Assembly: GCA_013398615.1 (NCBI GenBank)
Contig: VZSR01003049.1
Span: forward strand, 356,979-420,978
Source of the DNA: Brachypodius melanocephalos
Taxonomy: Eukaryota; Chordata; Aves; Passeriformes; Pycnonotidae
Direction of reading: 5' to 3'
DNA length: 64,000 nucleotides
The notes beneath the pieces were generated by a model. That model saw only the letters and a program-made list of their open reading frames with translations, did not search any database and was not told the origin of the DNA. Positions 13,554-26,900 of this stretch are shown here, in pieces (the stretch's first letter is position 1; every line of letters starts with the position of its first letter). The translations under genes were made by a program, and so were the position numbers.

Positions 13554-13787
13554 CAACTATACTGAAAACACTAAAATACTTGTTTTCCTTCATATCACAC
13601 ACAAAGAAAATAGTTTCATTTCAGAGAGAACCATTTGAAATATAGAGCCACCATTCTCTATGAGTTATGTCAAACAAATTTCTCTCTGCTTAAGGAGCCT
13701 CTAGGGCAAACAATGTCAGGAAGGTTCAAGAATGGAACAGAATGCAGAATAAGAAACATAAGTAAAATGTGTGGATTCATAATCACA

Positions 13788-13958
13788 TTACATGCAATTC
13801 TGGTCACCAAAAGAAGGACATGGTTCAACAAAAGAAGCTAGAAATGATAAAAAATGGATACAGGAAGAGACTGTTGATAAAAATCTAGGAGCATTTCACC
13901 TGAATAATAAAAGGAAAGGGCTGAATGAGGACACATACATCATTATGGAATCTGACAT
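13788..13958 (+). mobile_element. Old CR1/L2-clade LINE fragment
   Basis: CATGCAATTCTGGTCACCAA followed by an AAGAAGGACATGG block, AAATGATAAAAAATGG, AGAGACTGTTG and a GGGCTGAATGAGGACACATAC block. This is the order of the 3' half of ancient amniote CR1-type elements, where the usual text is TGCAGTTCTGGTCACC then AAAATGATAAAGGGAT then GAGGGGATATGAT. Divergence is high, so this is probably an early insertion shared with other birds. Assigned from recalled consensus; edges approximate. Confidence 0.55.
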
Positions 13959-14726
13959 AATTTTATTTCTTAGAAAATTAGAAGGGTAGTCCTTAAATGA
14001 ATTTTTCAGTAGTAGTCTAAAAGATACAACATATATTTTTTTTCTTACTAAACTGCAGACTTAATTGCCATTGGATATCACAGACCTGAAGTATCAGTGG
14101 GCTTCACATGAATTACACACTTATTAAAAAAAAAAAAAATCCATCAAGGGCTATTCAAACAGAAAGCAATAATCTCTCTGTTGAAGAAGTTAAGACAAAG
14201 ATTATAAGAACCTGGAAAGGCACAATGTGGGGAGTATATCTGTTTTGTATCTCTACCTTTGTCCTTCAGTGACAAAATTCTCCGGAGTGTAAAACTTGTC
14301 TCCCAGTTGTAGAAGCTGAATCAACTCCTCCATTTCATCTGATCTATAAGAACACATCCCATTCTAGAAAAGTTCTACAATAAGATTATGTTATTTTATA
14401 GAGATATGACATTTGTTTCAGTATGTGACATAGGCCAGTTTTCAGTTTACAAATTAACATGAAATAAACTTCATATAAATATAACTAAAATACTGGAAAC
14501 GGTAATGAGATAAGAAAGTGGGCAGCAACAGTCCCAATCACAACAGTGTATAGAAGAGGGCAAAATGCTCAGAGTCTGATTAATGCCACCCTGGGCCTTC
14601 TGCACTCACTTCCCTCTTGGGAGTGATGATCCTTTATTTCCAGTCCCTGGAGATGATATGAGTGGTGGAGAATAACAACCTAGGTGCATCCATCGTCTCC
14701 AAGCTCTACAACCTCACATCTACCAC
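13959..14726. other. AT-rich DNA, part possibly LTR-derived
   Basis: No gene seen. The 14530-14726 part is slightly richer in GC. It directly adjoins the LTR terminus at 14727-14762, so it may be the decayed body of that LTR, but I could not match it. Confidence 0.4.
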
Positions 14727-14762
14727 AAGAAAATTAACTCTGTCCTGACCAAAACTAGGACA
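14727..14762 (-). mobile_element. Terminal piece of an endogenous-retrovirus LTR
   Basis: Read on the minus strand it begins TGTCCTAGTTTTGGTCAGGA and continues CAGAGTTAATTTTCTT. This closely resembles the 5' terminus of common passerine LTRs (TGTCCTGGTTTCGGCTGGGA then CAGAGTTAATTTTCTT). Only the first 36 bases are convincing. Non-coding. Confidence 0.45.
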
Positions 14763-16040
14763 CTATCCTATTTCAAAATACATGTTCTAGTTTTCTTTCA
14801 ATGACCTACAGTGACGTCCTGTATCATCTGTCATGCCAAGTCAGAAATGGACTGCCGTAGTATTTAGTCACAATTTTTTTTCAGACATTCATTAAGTTAT
14901 TTAACTTCCATGTCCCTTCTTTGGCTTCCTAATATCTAAAGACTTTCACAAGAGATTTCTTATTTTTAAGTGCCCATAAAATTTTAGTGGTATTAAACAA
15001 ATCACTACCCAGACACAGCCTTGGAAGGGTCAGTCTGACTTAGTACTTGATGACAACTGGAACATGATCCTCACAATATTATGAGGTAGTTAAGGAATCT
15101 TGTGGGACTGTGAGAAACTCCTTATGGGATACCAGAAGGGTCATTGTGACATCCTATCATAAAATTTATAAGACGTTTGCTGAAAGGACCAAATATGAGG
15201 AAGGGCTTGAATATGGGTGGACTGAGCAGGGAAAGTGATGTGAAAATACAGAGAAGAAGATGTAAAGCAATTCTCTTCATGTAAGCAGATGTCAGCCAGT
15301 ACCAAGCCTTATGCTTGATAATTGTATTCTCGAATCCTTTTCTTAACTCTTTTTCCTTTGTAATCTTGACACTATGTATGGGGTCTGCAAGGTCTAACTG
15401 CAAGCAACCAGAGAAGAGCTAATGGATCACATGTGCTGTAATTCTTGGAGCCAACAGCTGGTGAGACCAGGTTGAGTGCTTACTAGTGAGATGTTAGAAT
15501 GGCAGCAATTGGAAAGACTTGGGCATTTTTTACTTTCCCCAGTGAACTGAGTCCTCTATGCATGTGTATATTTGGTTTATGTGAAAAGCCATTGATAGCA
15601 GGGGTGGCCTGCAGAGGAGGCTGATGTGGAAAGACGTCAGGAGTTCCAGTCCCCTTTGAGAAGACCTGTTAACAGTGCCTGTAACACTTCTCTGATTACA
15701 CAACTAAGAAAGAATAAGAACTTTATGGCAAAGAAAGAAATGGAAACTACAGGATTTCATAGAATTTGATTTTGCTAAACACTCATACAAAACCAGTTTG
15801 AGCTTGTTTTGATCTTCTTTAATAGAGATATCCTAACTTTGATACATGGAAAAGTTAGATCCATCTTCTACTGTCACTTACTGCAGTGGGAATAGGATTT
15901 CTACCTACAGGTCTTTATTGTTGGAGGACTAAGCATGTTCTAAGGGGTTTGTTTCCTGCCAATTTATTTCACATATTTCTTTGCCTGTGCAGTTACTTTC
16001 AGCATTTTCATCTGCTGGAAAACCTGTTCTAATGTGTCTG
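14763..16040. other. Unique DNA, no gene seen
   Basis: Mostly AT-rich. The 93-codon minus-strand frame at 15122-15403 shows no recognisable domain, codon pattern or splice context and is treated as chance. Confidence 0.5.
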
Positions 16041-16120
16041 ACCATGGCAGGTGGGGTTAGAAATAAATGATCTTTAAAGTCACTTTCAAACCCAAATCAT
16101 CCTATGCTATGATTCTATAA
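16041..16120 (+). mobile_element. CR1 LINE 3'-end fragment
   Basis: GGCAGGTGGGGTTAGAAATA followed by AATGATCTTTAAAGTCACTTTC-type text, then CCTATGCTATGATTCTATAA. This matches the CR1 3' UTR end (GATGATCTTTAAGGTCCCTTCCAACCC) and its ATTCTATG octamer tail. About 80 bp, non-coding. Confidence 0.85.
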
Positions 16121-17865
16121 ACCTTTGTTCAAGAGAACTAAAAAAACCCCCAAAATTCCATGTTCTTTTGGTTGCAGATTCTTCAACTTTAGTGGCAATA
16201 GCTTTAGGTGTACAGGCAGGAATGTACTGCATCCAAAATCATGCTCTGTAAACTATTATAGAAAAAATAAGGCATTCTTCTCCAAGTACTGCTGTGAAAT
16301 TTTGTTCAGTTGCTCTAAAATTCAGTGTTCATATGGACAGGAAGTTAAAGTAAAATTACCTTTGTGCCTTGCTATTTCAACATACTCAAGTATGTGAACA
16401 CGACAAAAACTTTCACACAGTTACCCTACAGTACATGAAATTTATGAAAAAGTTTTTAGCATTTGTATGGATATAAATTGATAATACATTAAAATCAAGG
16501 GTAAAAAAAGTTGCAATTATGGAAGTAGGATGAAAACTGTGCAAACATTTTGTTGTGAGAAATTTTCATTATAAAATATTTCAGTGTTACAAAAGAAAAC
16601 TAATTAATTTTCATTGGTTGAAGTGCTCAAAATTTATTAAATAATTTTCAATATTACCCTCATTTACCCTTGAAAGAGGAAGACAGAATCTTGTTGGTTG
16701 CAGTTTAAACCCTAAATTCCTTTTTCATTTTCCCATTCAGGGCTAAAATATATTTTTATTTACACACATTTATGACTAAGTGTGTAGCTCACATTTATAA
16801 GCTGGAAAACATGTCATTATGAATATTTTTACCAGAAAATGTAAGTCAGAAGAGAATGGAAAAACAGACTTGAAATATTTGAAAGTATATGGTAAAAGAT
16901 AAATGCAGTCTAATACCTTACTGAACAGGTTAAAAATATTTTATGGCTAGAACAAAAAAAATTCGATTTGGAGCAAAAATATATATTTTAGTTTAGTTTC
17001 TTAACAAATTATTACTATTTTGCTATACTAAAAAAGTAAATATTTTTATCTGTTAAAATTGTCTATAAAAATTTGAAACTTGAAAGTCACAAATTACACA
17101 AATACTTTTAAAGTATATTGTTCTCTTTAAGCTTTGTATTATAATTTTATCAAAAATCTACATCAGCAAAAAAAAAGCAAATAGCTTTTCATGCTGAAAA
17201 TATAAATAAATAAAACCAGCAACAATTTGTTTTAACGATGGAGATTCCAAATACAGTACACATTTTCCATTAAAACTCCCAGATTCTATCACCTGTCACA
17301 GAAGGTAAACAGCTCCATACCTTAATCAAAAGGGAACAGATACTGAAGGGCCAGCCTTACTTCACACTTGTGTATGCTCTGCTTTGCATCTTCAATCTTT
17401 TTGCTAGTGGTACTGATTTTTATGGAAGACTGGAGAGAGAGGCATATTTGTCAGAAAAATCAATGCCAGTTTTCTTATACAACAAATTGCTGTTGAGGAA
17501 TGCCACTAAATATGTTTTACTGCTTGCTCGTGAAGTGGAATCTCGGAAAAAAAAGGACATTTCTACATCTTATTCTTTACTTTAATGTACTGACTTATAG
17601 GAAGAAGCATACATGACTGAGCAAAAGTTACAGAGCTACATTCTTGGTGCATTGACTGGAATGAAGTGTCTTCTCACAATATAATTAATAGTGACAGGAC
17701 AAAGAGAAGCACCCAGTTCTCTCTTGAGGTCTTTAAAAAAATAACAATCTTGTTTCCAGAAAGAATAAAGTGATTATTCAAAAGTATAGTTAGATTTTTG
17801 TACGATTACCAGAGGAATAAGCCACGATATGTTCCGAATATATTTGAATTTTGCTAAATTCTACC
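16121..17865. other. AT-rich DNA, no gene seen
   Basis: Very AT-rich, especially 16900-17230. Small open frames at 16125-16397 and 17370-17585 match nothing I recognise. Confidence 0.5.
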
Positions 17866-17884
17866 TTTTTTTTTTTTTTTTTTT
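17866..17884 (+). repeat. Poly-T tract (19 T)
   Basis: Uninterrupted run of 19 T. It is followed by a pyrimidine-rich stretch and TTACAG at about 17938, which resembles a splice acceptor, but the sequence beyond it runs into a CR1 fragment. Confidence 0.9.
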
Positions 17885-18008
17885 AACTGACATCACTCTC
17901 TTCTGCCTCTTTCTCAACACGGTCTCCTCTGCTTACAGATGTGCACACTGATAAGAAGGCTCCAGATCAGACCATAGAACAGGCTACTCAAAAAAATTTT
18001 GTGAGGTT

Positions 18009-18142
18009 TCAGGATCTCAGTTCCTGGAGGTGCTCAGAACCTACCTAGACAAGATCCTGAGCACCTGCTTCAGATAAACCCAACATGAGGAGGAGGTTAG
18101 ATTAGATGACCCCAGATCCCTTAAAACAAATTATCCCATCAT
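18009..18142 (+). mobile_element. CR1 LINE 3'-end fragment
   Basis: GGAGGTGCTCAGAACCTACC, ACAAGATCCTGAGCACCTGC, then GAGGAGGAGGTTAGATTAGA and TGACCCCAGATCCCTT. This is the 3' UTR of an avian CR1 (GCAGGAGGTTGGACTAGATGACCTCCAGAGGTCCCTTCC). The octamer tail is degraded (CCCATCATCCATC). Non-coding. Confidence 0.85.
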
Positions 18143-20060
18143 CCATCAATAAAATATCCCATAATATTCCCCTTAATTTTAGGCTACCTGTTTGCCTTAT
18201 TTCAAGCTTTCCTCTAGATCTTTTCTTTGTACAAACATTCAGTAAAAATTGAGTTTATCACAACTGCAAATAACATTTTGTGCTTCTCAGGTGTTACTAA
18301 CTTGAAATTACTATTTTTTTCTCAGTGTATATACAACATAGTGTCATATACATGATAATTTCTGAGTCTGATACATCTCTAGATGATATCCTTCCAAAAA
18401 GACATCTACCCTCGCTGAGCTCATCTTATAGGACAACATTCCTTCTTCACTTTCAAATGTCTTTTGAAAACCTGACTCAATTCTTGTGAGACTTTTAGCA
18501 GGCTTGGCGAGTTTAGGAAATAATTCAGGAACAAAGTAGAAGCAATTTGTTTAAGGCGATTAGAAAAAGAGAATGAAAGAAGTGGTGCAATTAGGCCTTC
18601 AGTAATATTGTTGTCATGGTCTTTTCCCCCCATCTTTTCAATTATTTTAATAAAATTGGAAGTTTGAAACTTGTGAAATCTTTTTTTGCCTTTTTTTCTC
18701 AAGATTTAACTTCAGATTAGCCTTGGCTTTTTTAGCCCAATCCCTACAGGACAGGACAGCATCTCTAGGCTTTTCCTGAGTCACCTGCCCCTGCTTTCAA
18801 CTCTTTTATCTTATTTCATACATTTAAGTTCAGTCAGGACCTTCTTGCTCATTAAAACGGGTCTCCTGCTGCCTTTGTTTGAATTCAAGAAATTTTCTTC
18901 AAGTGCCTGAGAAATTTTATTCATAACACAAACTTTAGGAAAATAGGGAGTAAACGCTTACAGAAAAAGATAAACAGAAAATTTCCAACACTGACTAGTG
19001 ACTGGAAAGTGCTACAAAGCACTGTCAGATTCAGTTAGCTGTCCACACAGTCAGTAATTGTATCTTAGAAAACAACTTGCCATTAATTTTCAGGAGACTG
19101 GAGAAAAAAGCACCGCTATTATAAAACAAACAAACAGGCAGAAACAACCACTAATATAAGCTTACTAAGTAATTCTTTCGATTGCTTTTGTTCCACTGAT
19201 GTTAAGCCCTGTTTCTTTAATATTTCTTGATCTTTTGTGATGTGGAAGCATGAACTTGTATATAAAAAGCTTGTCATCATTGTTCTCAATTTTTTCATCA
19301 ATGTTCTATTCTTTTCCCAGTTGTTGATTCCAGACTTGCTTATTTTCAGCGTTTCTATTATCTGCTATGAATTGCCAGTACAAACCTACTGCTATATCTG
19401 AAATATGTTTTGCTTCTCTTTGGCATGAAAGCAGGAAAGCTCTTAATGAAATTTATGCTAACAAGGCTTAGATTCAGGTGCAAAATGTTTAATACCAATG
19501 TATCTGAGGTGAATTCCATTATTAAAGTAAACATGTTTCTTCATTCTAATTATTCTTTTTTTTTTTTTACAATCTCAGATCTAGAGACACAGTCAGACTA
19601 TATGAAGTCAATATTATTGCAGTAAACAGACAAAAATAATTCAGACTATTAGTCACTTAACTATAACAGAACTGCTTGTCCTTGTTTGGTTACACATCCC
19701 ATTGGATAAAACACATTGATTTACTATTCCCTCATGAGACACTTGAATTCAGCATACAGTTAGTGAATGGATAAATTTCTTTTAAATTCCCAGTCATAAC
19801 ACTGAAAAAGCTATCATTGCTACATACTAAATTCTTGAAATTTGGGGTAAAATAATGCAACATTCATAAATATGTAGCATTCAAAAATAAAAATCAAAAT
19901 TACTAGAAACTGAAAACAAATTCACCATACTTCATGTACTACTGCAGGTAGTAAGCACATAAAGAAAAGTACTTTGGTTTACTTCTCCTCTTGCATAAAA
20001 CTTGCCTACTGTTGTAGTGAAAAATGTCTTACTTCAATGAATTGAACACATTGATAGAAT
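18143..20060. other. AT-rich DNA, no gene seen
   Basis: Unique sequence with short T and A runs (T run near 19558-19569). The 93-codon minus frame at 18421-18702 is Lys/Leu/Ser-rich with no recognisable domain; treated as chance. Confidence 0.5.
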
Positions 20061-20250
20061 TCTCCCTGAGATAACTCTTTTTTAGCTGAACAGTTTCACT
20101 CCTTCCAGCCTTTCCCTTTATGAAAGATGCTTCAGATCCTTAATCATGTTTGTAGTTCTGTCCTGGACCTGCTCCAGTATATACATATCTTTCTTGTATT
20201 AGGGAACCAGAACTAGGCACTGTATTCCATCTGCACAGAGGAAAGCAGAG
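20061..20250 (-). mobile_element. CR1 LINE internal 3' UTR fragment
   Basis: On the plus strand TCTCCCTGAG, then AGCTGAACAG, CAGCCTTTCCCTTTATGAAA, CCTGGACCTGCTCCAGTATA and GAACCAGAACTAGGCACTGT follow reversed CR1 (CTGAACAGCCCCAGCTCTCT, CAGCCTTTCCTCATAGGAGA, CCCAGAACTGGACACAGTAC). Both ends are truncated. Highly diverged, non-coding. Confidence 0.75.
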
Positions 20251-23200
20251 GGAAAGATGCAGAAGTACACTTGCATTCAGTAGCCTCTAGGGAGAAAAAA
20301 TGATAAAGATGAGATATTTCAGGATGTTGATTTATCAATATGCTGTCTTTAATAACTTGCTCTCAAAAAGTTTGCATCCTTTTCATCCTCAGTGACTTCT
20401 ACTTACACCTCTAGCTTCACTGCCCTCTGTGCATCATATCTTTTTGGAAGTCTGCTCTATCAATAAAATTATTGCACTGATTCAGTTTAAAAAACTCTGC
20501 ATTGAGGGTGGGAAGAGGTAGTATCTACACATTCTGGAATACTACAGTGCGACTTTGCAAGTAGTTGTGCAGACAGTAGCCAAAAGGAGGCAAATCTCCG
20601 TGCCAGACTAGGAATGTTTTCAGAGACTGACAACAGCTTCATCATGAAAGAGAACTGCATTCTGGAATACTGCTCTAAGAAATTATTCTTCTGCAGAAGA
20701 CTCTGCCTAAATACATAACATTTATGCACATCCCAGTTTTCTATATTTTCTATCAGCTACTTGCCTACACAGACTGTAACAATTTCCTTAACAGATCCTG
20801 TGACTAAGGAAAAAATTAGTTTCCCTGCTATTATGACTCGTAGCAGACCTTTTGACATGTTACATTTAACAGGAATGTTAAATGAGTCTACTGGTTTAGT
20901 GTCCAAGGAGTGCTCAAAGTCAGCAGACTCAAAAGCCAGTGGGTCTAAACTGCCAGCAATAAGAACTGGCTTGGCCAGAGAAATCTCTCTTGACATACAT
21001 TAGCAGGCAAGAAATTTACAGGAGGACAAGAAGCTTAATCCATCACTTGAGCTAACTGGAAAGGCATATTGTAGGAGAAGGTAGAAGAATCCTGAAAAGA
21101 TTCAGGAGAAACAGGATTCCTACAGAAGAACCTTTCACAGGAAGGCAGAGAGGCCCAAGGTAGCATTTTCCAAGATCAGTAAAGCAAAGTAAGGATTCAG
21201 TTATGGCTATCTAGATTGCAGTAGTTTCTCTTGCTTTATTGCTGAAACAGATTACTTACTTGCTTGTTTATGAAAGAATATTTCTTTGTAGACAAAATTA
21301 CTCAGTACAATCTTCATGCCTTTCAGGGAAAGTCAGTATAATATCCCTTGATATAGACATTTTCTCTTAGTTGAAGGTAAATTATATTTGTAATTCATAG
21401 GTGCTGTTATATCCTGGATAGATCAATCTAGATCTGATTTACTATTTATTTCAACCACTCTCTAGCCACTATATCATATCTAGGTGGTTTCCTCAGCTAT
21501 TTGATGCTTGTCACTTGAGATATTTGTTTGATTTTTTTCAAAGTGCTTGGATCATTTCTATTTAGTGACTTGGCTGCTTCTTTTAATCTCCCACACTTTT
21601 TTAATCTTTCTCATGTACTTTGGAAACACCTCTGGCCGCCTCACTTATGGTGAATAACAGCTATGTCCTTCCCCCATTCCAAATCTTTTCTCCAAACTCT
21701 GTCTTTTCTTGACAGCATTTCTAACCTTCTCTCAAAATTTTCTCAGTTTACTCCAACTTGTCTTAGAGCTCCCCTTGCTGTTGGATGCTGTTATGAGGCA
21801 GTGAAGCTTAAACAAAAATTGGCAGCTGATACAGGCAGCACTCAAACAACAGTTTACAGCATCTTGATGGTATTATATAACCCAGGATTATAGAGCCAAT
21901 TGGACAAAATTTTGATTTTCAGTAAGAACTGCTAAATAGTGAAAAGTTTGTTTATGCCATCCACAATTTTAGAAGAAAACAGTAGTTTGCAATACAAGTT
22001 TTCTTCAGAAATATATAGAAACACATGTATTTCTATCAAAAGGTTATGCTTATAAAAATATTAATTTGCTTTCAAAATAATTATTTTCCTACTTTAAAAG
22101 TATTAACCTTACCAATATGGACTAAAGCTACAATATTTTAAAAAGTGATTTAATAGATGAATTGAAAAATTATCATTCAATTAACAGTATATTTGCAGAC
22201 ACAATAAATGAAAAATTAAAAATCTAGAATATAATTATGGTTAGTTATATACACTTTTAAAGACTTATGTTCCATTTCTCATACAATGGACTGTAATTCA
22301 TCAATCACTCAAGTATAATTCTTAATAAAAAGGCTACTAAAAACATAACATTTTATATTAATGCATTTTTTTAAAACTGAAAATTGTTTTTACGGATAAC
22401 CTATTCATTTTTACGAAAGTGTTCTAAAAGTTTATTTTAAATTTTTTTTATTTAAACAATGGATGTCTAAAAATATCATTAGCAGCTGTGTGACTAGATA
22501 TAATTTGTTATTGCTATTGTAAATACGAAGCCAAAAACCTTCTTTACTAAAAGACACAGGATTTAAAATACAATACTTGAAGCAGAATTATTCATATTTG
22601 AAATCATTAAAAATCTTTATGGATCTAATAATTGTTTATGTAAATATTATCATATGCTGTTTCTAACAGTATCATAAGAGGATTGGGGTTTACTAATCAC
22701 TGCTACAACACTAATGACTACAGTATTAATGTGAGGAAATTTTAATTTATAATCCTTATAAACAAGAGTTTGCATTCACATGCTGAGTATGAGATACTGA
22801 GACTGAGCTTTTTGATGGAAACTGCAAGAAGGTTTTGTTGGAGAGTACTGCAGTTAAAAAAAAAAGCAAAACACTTTAAATTTCATTATATATCTCTAAA
22901 TAGTGAAACTTTCAAAACTATGGGGGCTTTTTCCACACAAAATACAAAATTAAACTTCTGTATAAGAGACTTGAGAGGGGGCAGGGGAGAAACAAAAATC
23001 CCAAAACACTATCAGTGCTGATAACAAACCATTTGAGAATCAAACTTATCTGAGGGTCTGGGGTACATAGGGACTTCATAAAATATAGAGAACATAAGTA
23101 TGTAAAACAGAATATAGTATATAGAAGAAAATTAGTTTATGGTTATAATTATATTTAATGGATTGGCCTTATAAGATATTTTTAGTAGTGCTTTCCATCT

Positions 23201-23909
23201 GTTTGTGATTTTCTCCATCTACACCACTATCTGGCACTGAGCAAAAAGAAACAAAAAGATATACCTGTTATTTCTATCCTTAAAAATGCTATCCAAATCC
23301 AAGAAGAACCAAACAAACAAAACACAGGATGATATCACTTGTCATATTTCATTCAGATATTGCAGATATAAATGTATTTTCATTTGTTTGATCCTCACTT
23401 GCTCTGAAGAGATGTTTTGTTCCTTGTTGCTGTGTGGCAGAGTAGTAAAGAAGCCTAAGCAGAAAGGCTCTGCAGTATGAAATTACCTGGCCTTTCTGGT
23501 AAAGTGATAAAAAAAGTCCTCACTAAAGGCTTGAGAAACAAAACAATCTCACTTTCTGCCAAGGTTTTACTTTTTTGATAATAATCAGACTTGTCCCAAT
23601 TCTTTTTAGTATTTGGAAAAGAAAAATGTTATGACTATAAAAACGTACTAACATCCTCTGCCTCATTAAATGAATTCATTCCTAAAATTGTATGATGATT
23701 ATACCTGGTTTTTATATTTTTTCAACATAAAACAATTTTTCTTGCTTTTTAAAGGCCTTCTTTGCATTTCATTTAACTAACTTTTGTCTTTTTATGTTTT
23801 ACCTTCTCATTTGTTTCTAAATTGTCTTCATCCAAAAATAAATATTTTTAAATACATAATTTTGGTAGATCTTTTTAGTTTGTATGAATTTCATATAATT
23901 TCCTAGGGT

Positions 23910-23948
23910 ATTGTTAGTTGTTGCTGTTATTGTTATTGTTATTATTTT
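23910..23948 (+). repeat. (TTG/TTA)n simple repeat
   Basis: TTGTTAGTTGTTGCTGTTAT continues as TGTTATTGTTATTATTT; an imperfect trinucleotide repeat. Confidence 0.7.
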
Positions 23949-26900
23949 CATTTCATTGGCAGTCTCCCATTTCTAGTTCAACCCAGCTGCTGGTGGTTGA
24001 GGTCTTTGGAGCAATGTGCTCCATTATCACATCCTGAGTTTCTGAAAGTCTGGTTTTATTCATGCAGGTGAGCAAAAGGATCAGCTAACTAAACTGTTGC
24101 TCAGAAAAAGAACCTGTTTAAATGCAGCACAAAAGAATATCAAGCCATCTTACTGCAAGGTGAAGCCACAAAAAAATTTAGGCCCTAGGCATCAAACCAT
24201 TATTTTTGTCTCTGATTCTAGTGTATTTTCCCTAGTTCCACGGTACATTCTTTCCAAGATCTCTCACAGGTCTAAGTAATAAGCAAGATTAATATAGTAA
24301 AGTGACAAAAGCATTTGCCATAGTTTTTAATACTGTTGCTTATTCTGAATTATAAAAGGCATAAGACAAGAAGTAAAATAATCATGCTAAGGTTTTTTCT
24401 AACAGCAGGAAGACTGAGTGAGTTTCTCAATTAAGCCCGTAGCAGAAAACTAGAAAATGTTGAAATATTGTTTAGTGTCTAGTTCCTACCTCAGGACTGC
24501 ACTCTGGGTGCAGGATGCATTGCTCTATTCAAACAAAGAAGGAAAAAAAACCCCAATAGGTCCAATAGACATGGTTTGTAGGATAGAGCCATTCCTTGTG
24601 TTGTGGCTGAGAGCTGACAATTCTACATCACTCTGTATGTGCTGATTGAAAATAGAAAGGATTTTCTCAGGAGGAAAATTCTGTACTGTGCTTTAGAAAT
24701 GAGATGAAAGTGGTGAAATGTGCAGGAAATTCAGCAGTACTCACACATTTGCTGTCAGTACTCCTGTTTTCAACACAAGGAAACTAAATCAATGGAGCTA
24801 TGTTAAAGGAACTTTTTCTAGCAGATGCAAATATAGCATGGAATGAGCAATGGCTTAAAGCATGTATTCCAGAAATCTAAATTTTCAGATACTTGTTCTT
24901 CCAGAGCTACTCACCTGACTTCATTATCCTAATGAAGCTGTACTTAATAAATAAAAGGAAGGACACTAATATACTGGAGAGATTTGGGGAACCTAATTTA
25001 TGATAAAAAAAACTCTCATACAAGATTTTTAACTGCCACAATCTCCTAATGAAAACTCCATTGAGACTCTGTCTCTCTGGGTTTGATTAATTTGATAAAA
25101 AACCTATTACCTGTGCAGTGCAAAAAAAATCTTGTCTATACAAAATTGAATCCAACATCTTATAGGAAAAGAATGGGTTTGTTTGAGACAAATTCTCAAT
25201 GTTCATATGCAAAACAATTTTGAAATAATTTAAGTCATCAGAAATACAATGTAAATGGTCTTCATTTACTGCCAAATGCACACTCTTGAGATTAAATTAA
25301 ACTTATTTGACCTGAAAGCCTTAATTTAGTAATACCTGGGAAAAAAAAAAGGAAGGAATACCTAAGAGTGCTCTAAACTCTTCATGCCAATTTATGTTAT
25401 TGAGGACACACAGGATCCATGAAAGGAATTTTCCAAATGCGGGGGTGGAGCTGGGGGGAAAAAAGAAAGAAAGACAACAGTAGCACAATAAATCAACCCT
25501 CTGGCTAGATATAACTCTATTAATTGCAGGCACTCGTACATTAAACTGTTTCCAACCCCCTGCTGATGAAACCTCTCAAAATAATTTCACCCTTTGACAG
25601 CTTAAATTATGATCTTCCCACTCTATAAAAGTGTTTGACACATTTGTACCAAGTATTTAAATGACATGAGGAAAAAAAAAAGGTTCTGTTTTACATGTAC
25701 CTGAACAGTTCTTGAAATTCAATTAGTTTTCTGTTTCTTTCTTTTCTTTTGGCAAACATACCCTGAGTTATCTATATCCCCATTTATATTATTTTTTTTA
25801 TCTGGAATACACAGTGGCAGCAGCAACTAAAGCTATTTAAAAATTTCAGACATAGACCCCTTAAAATTACAGTTGTAAGTTCCTTATCATTTTTCTCAAA
25901 CCTTTTCTTTGAGGCAGAAAATTCTCACATTTACTCTTTGTTAAAAGAAGATTTTTTAAATTCTAAAAATTATTCTGGTTCTGTTTGATAACAGCACTAA
26001 TCGAAATCACAAATATCTTAAAAATAAGGTTACCTGAATAGATGGACACATTGAATAGATAAACTAATGACAGTCCATTATCTATGGATCTTACTCTAGA
26101 TGCTACTCAAGAATTTTGAATATAGCTTTTTTCATATTACCAAGTAATTCTGAGACATCAGGGAACATTTAACCTGTTGTTAGCCAAAACTTCTGTGACA
26201 AAACCCAAGATATTTGATACAAGGATATTGTTTGTAAATTCACTCTCAACTCTTAAACTTGTTAGAAAATGAGTAAATGTTCCATTCTTTTGAATAAGAA
26301 TTTTTAAACTAGATGCTACAGAGTGAATTTGTGATAGAATACAGAATGTATAATTAAAAAATATCAAGGCTTAAACTAGAGCAGTTTCTCTGTTGACAAT
26401 ATAGTGAAAGTGTTAGACTAATGACTCCATGGTTTTAAAACTATTTGATGTTTCAAAAAGCAACAAATCTATGTAGGCAATTGCACGTAGGAGAGGCCAC
26501 AATTAATAAGTCACACATTTTGTGTAGTATGCCTAATGAGACCATTAACAGCATGGAAGAGTGCATTCAGTGAGTAAGAGCAGGCCTCTTCAACGTTGTC
26601 TTTTAAGTCCCCTGGGCATCAGTCACATGTGCCAGACATTGAGACTGATGAACCTTTTGCTCCTCTAACACCTGCACAAAGTAATAGCTTAAGATGCCAT
26701 GTGAAAAACAGGATTTCATCTGCCAGAGATGATCTAAGTTGAGATATTAATTACTCCTTTGGGAACTAGGTATAGAAAATGCTGACATGAATACATAAAC
26801 ATGATTTTTTCAGATACAAAGCTAGTTGAATTCACAGAGCTTGTATAAGCAATCATCAAGATGTGAGCAAAACTGTTCCACTTCAAGACAGATTTTTAGG

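Larger units (their letters stand above)
5741..13787. other. 8 kb of AT-rich non-coding DNA
   Basis: Largely unique AT-rich sequence. It includes a slightly GC-richer patch at 5741-5890, a short tandem duplication at 8548-8599, a GA-rich tract at 9047-9077 and a TATA/GATA-rich patch at 13520-13553 (each listed). Segments near 6130-6240 faintly recall old amniote dispersed repeats, but I cannot support a call. Small frames such as 10988-11203 (71 codons, Lys/Glu/Asp-rich), 9541-9801 and 11621-11893 match nothing known to me. No gene recognised. Confidence 0.5.

Noticed and set aside
17930..18055. Open frame after a TTACAG acceptor following the poly-T tract
   Set aside because: Runs into a CR1 3' fragment and stops there.
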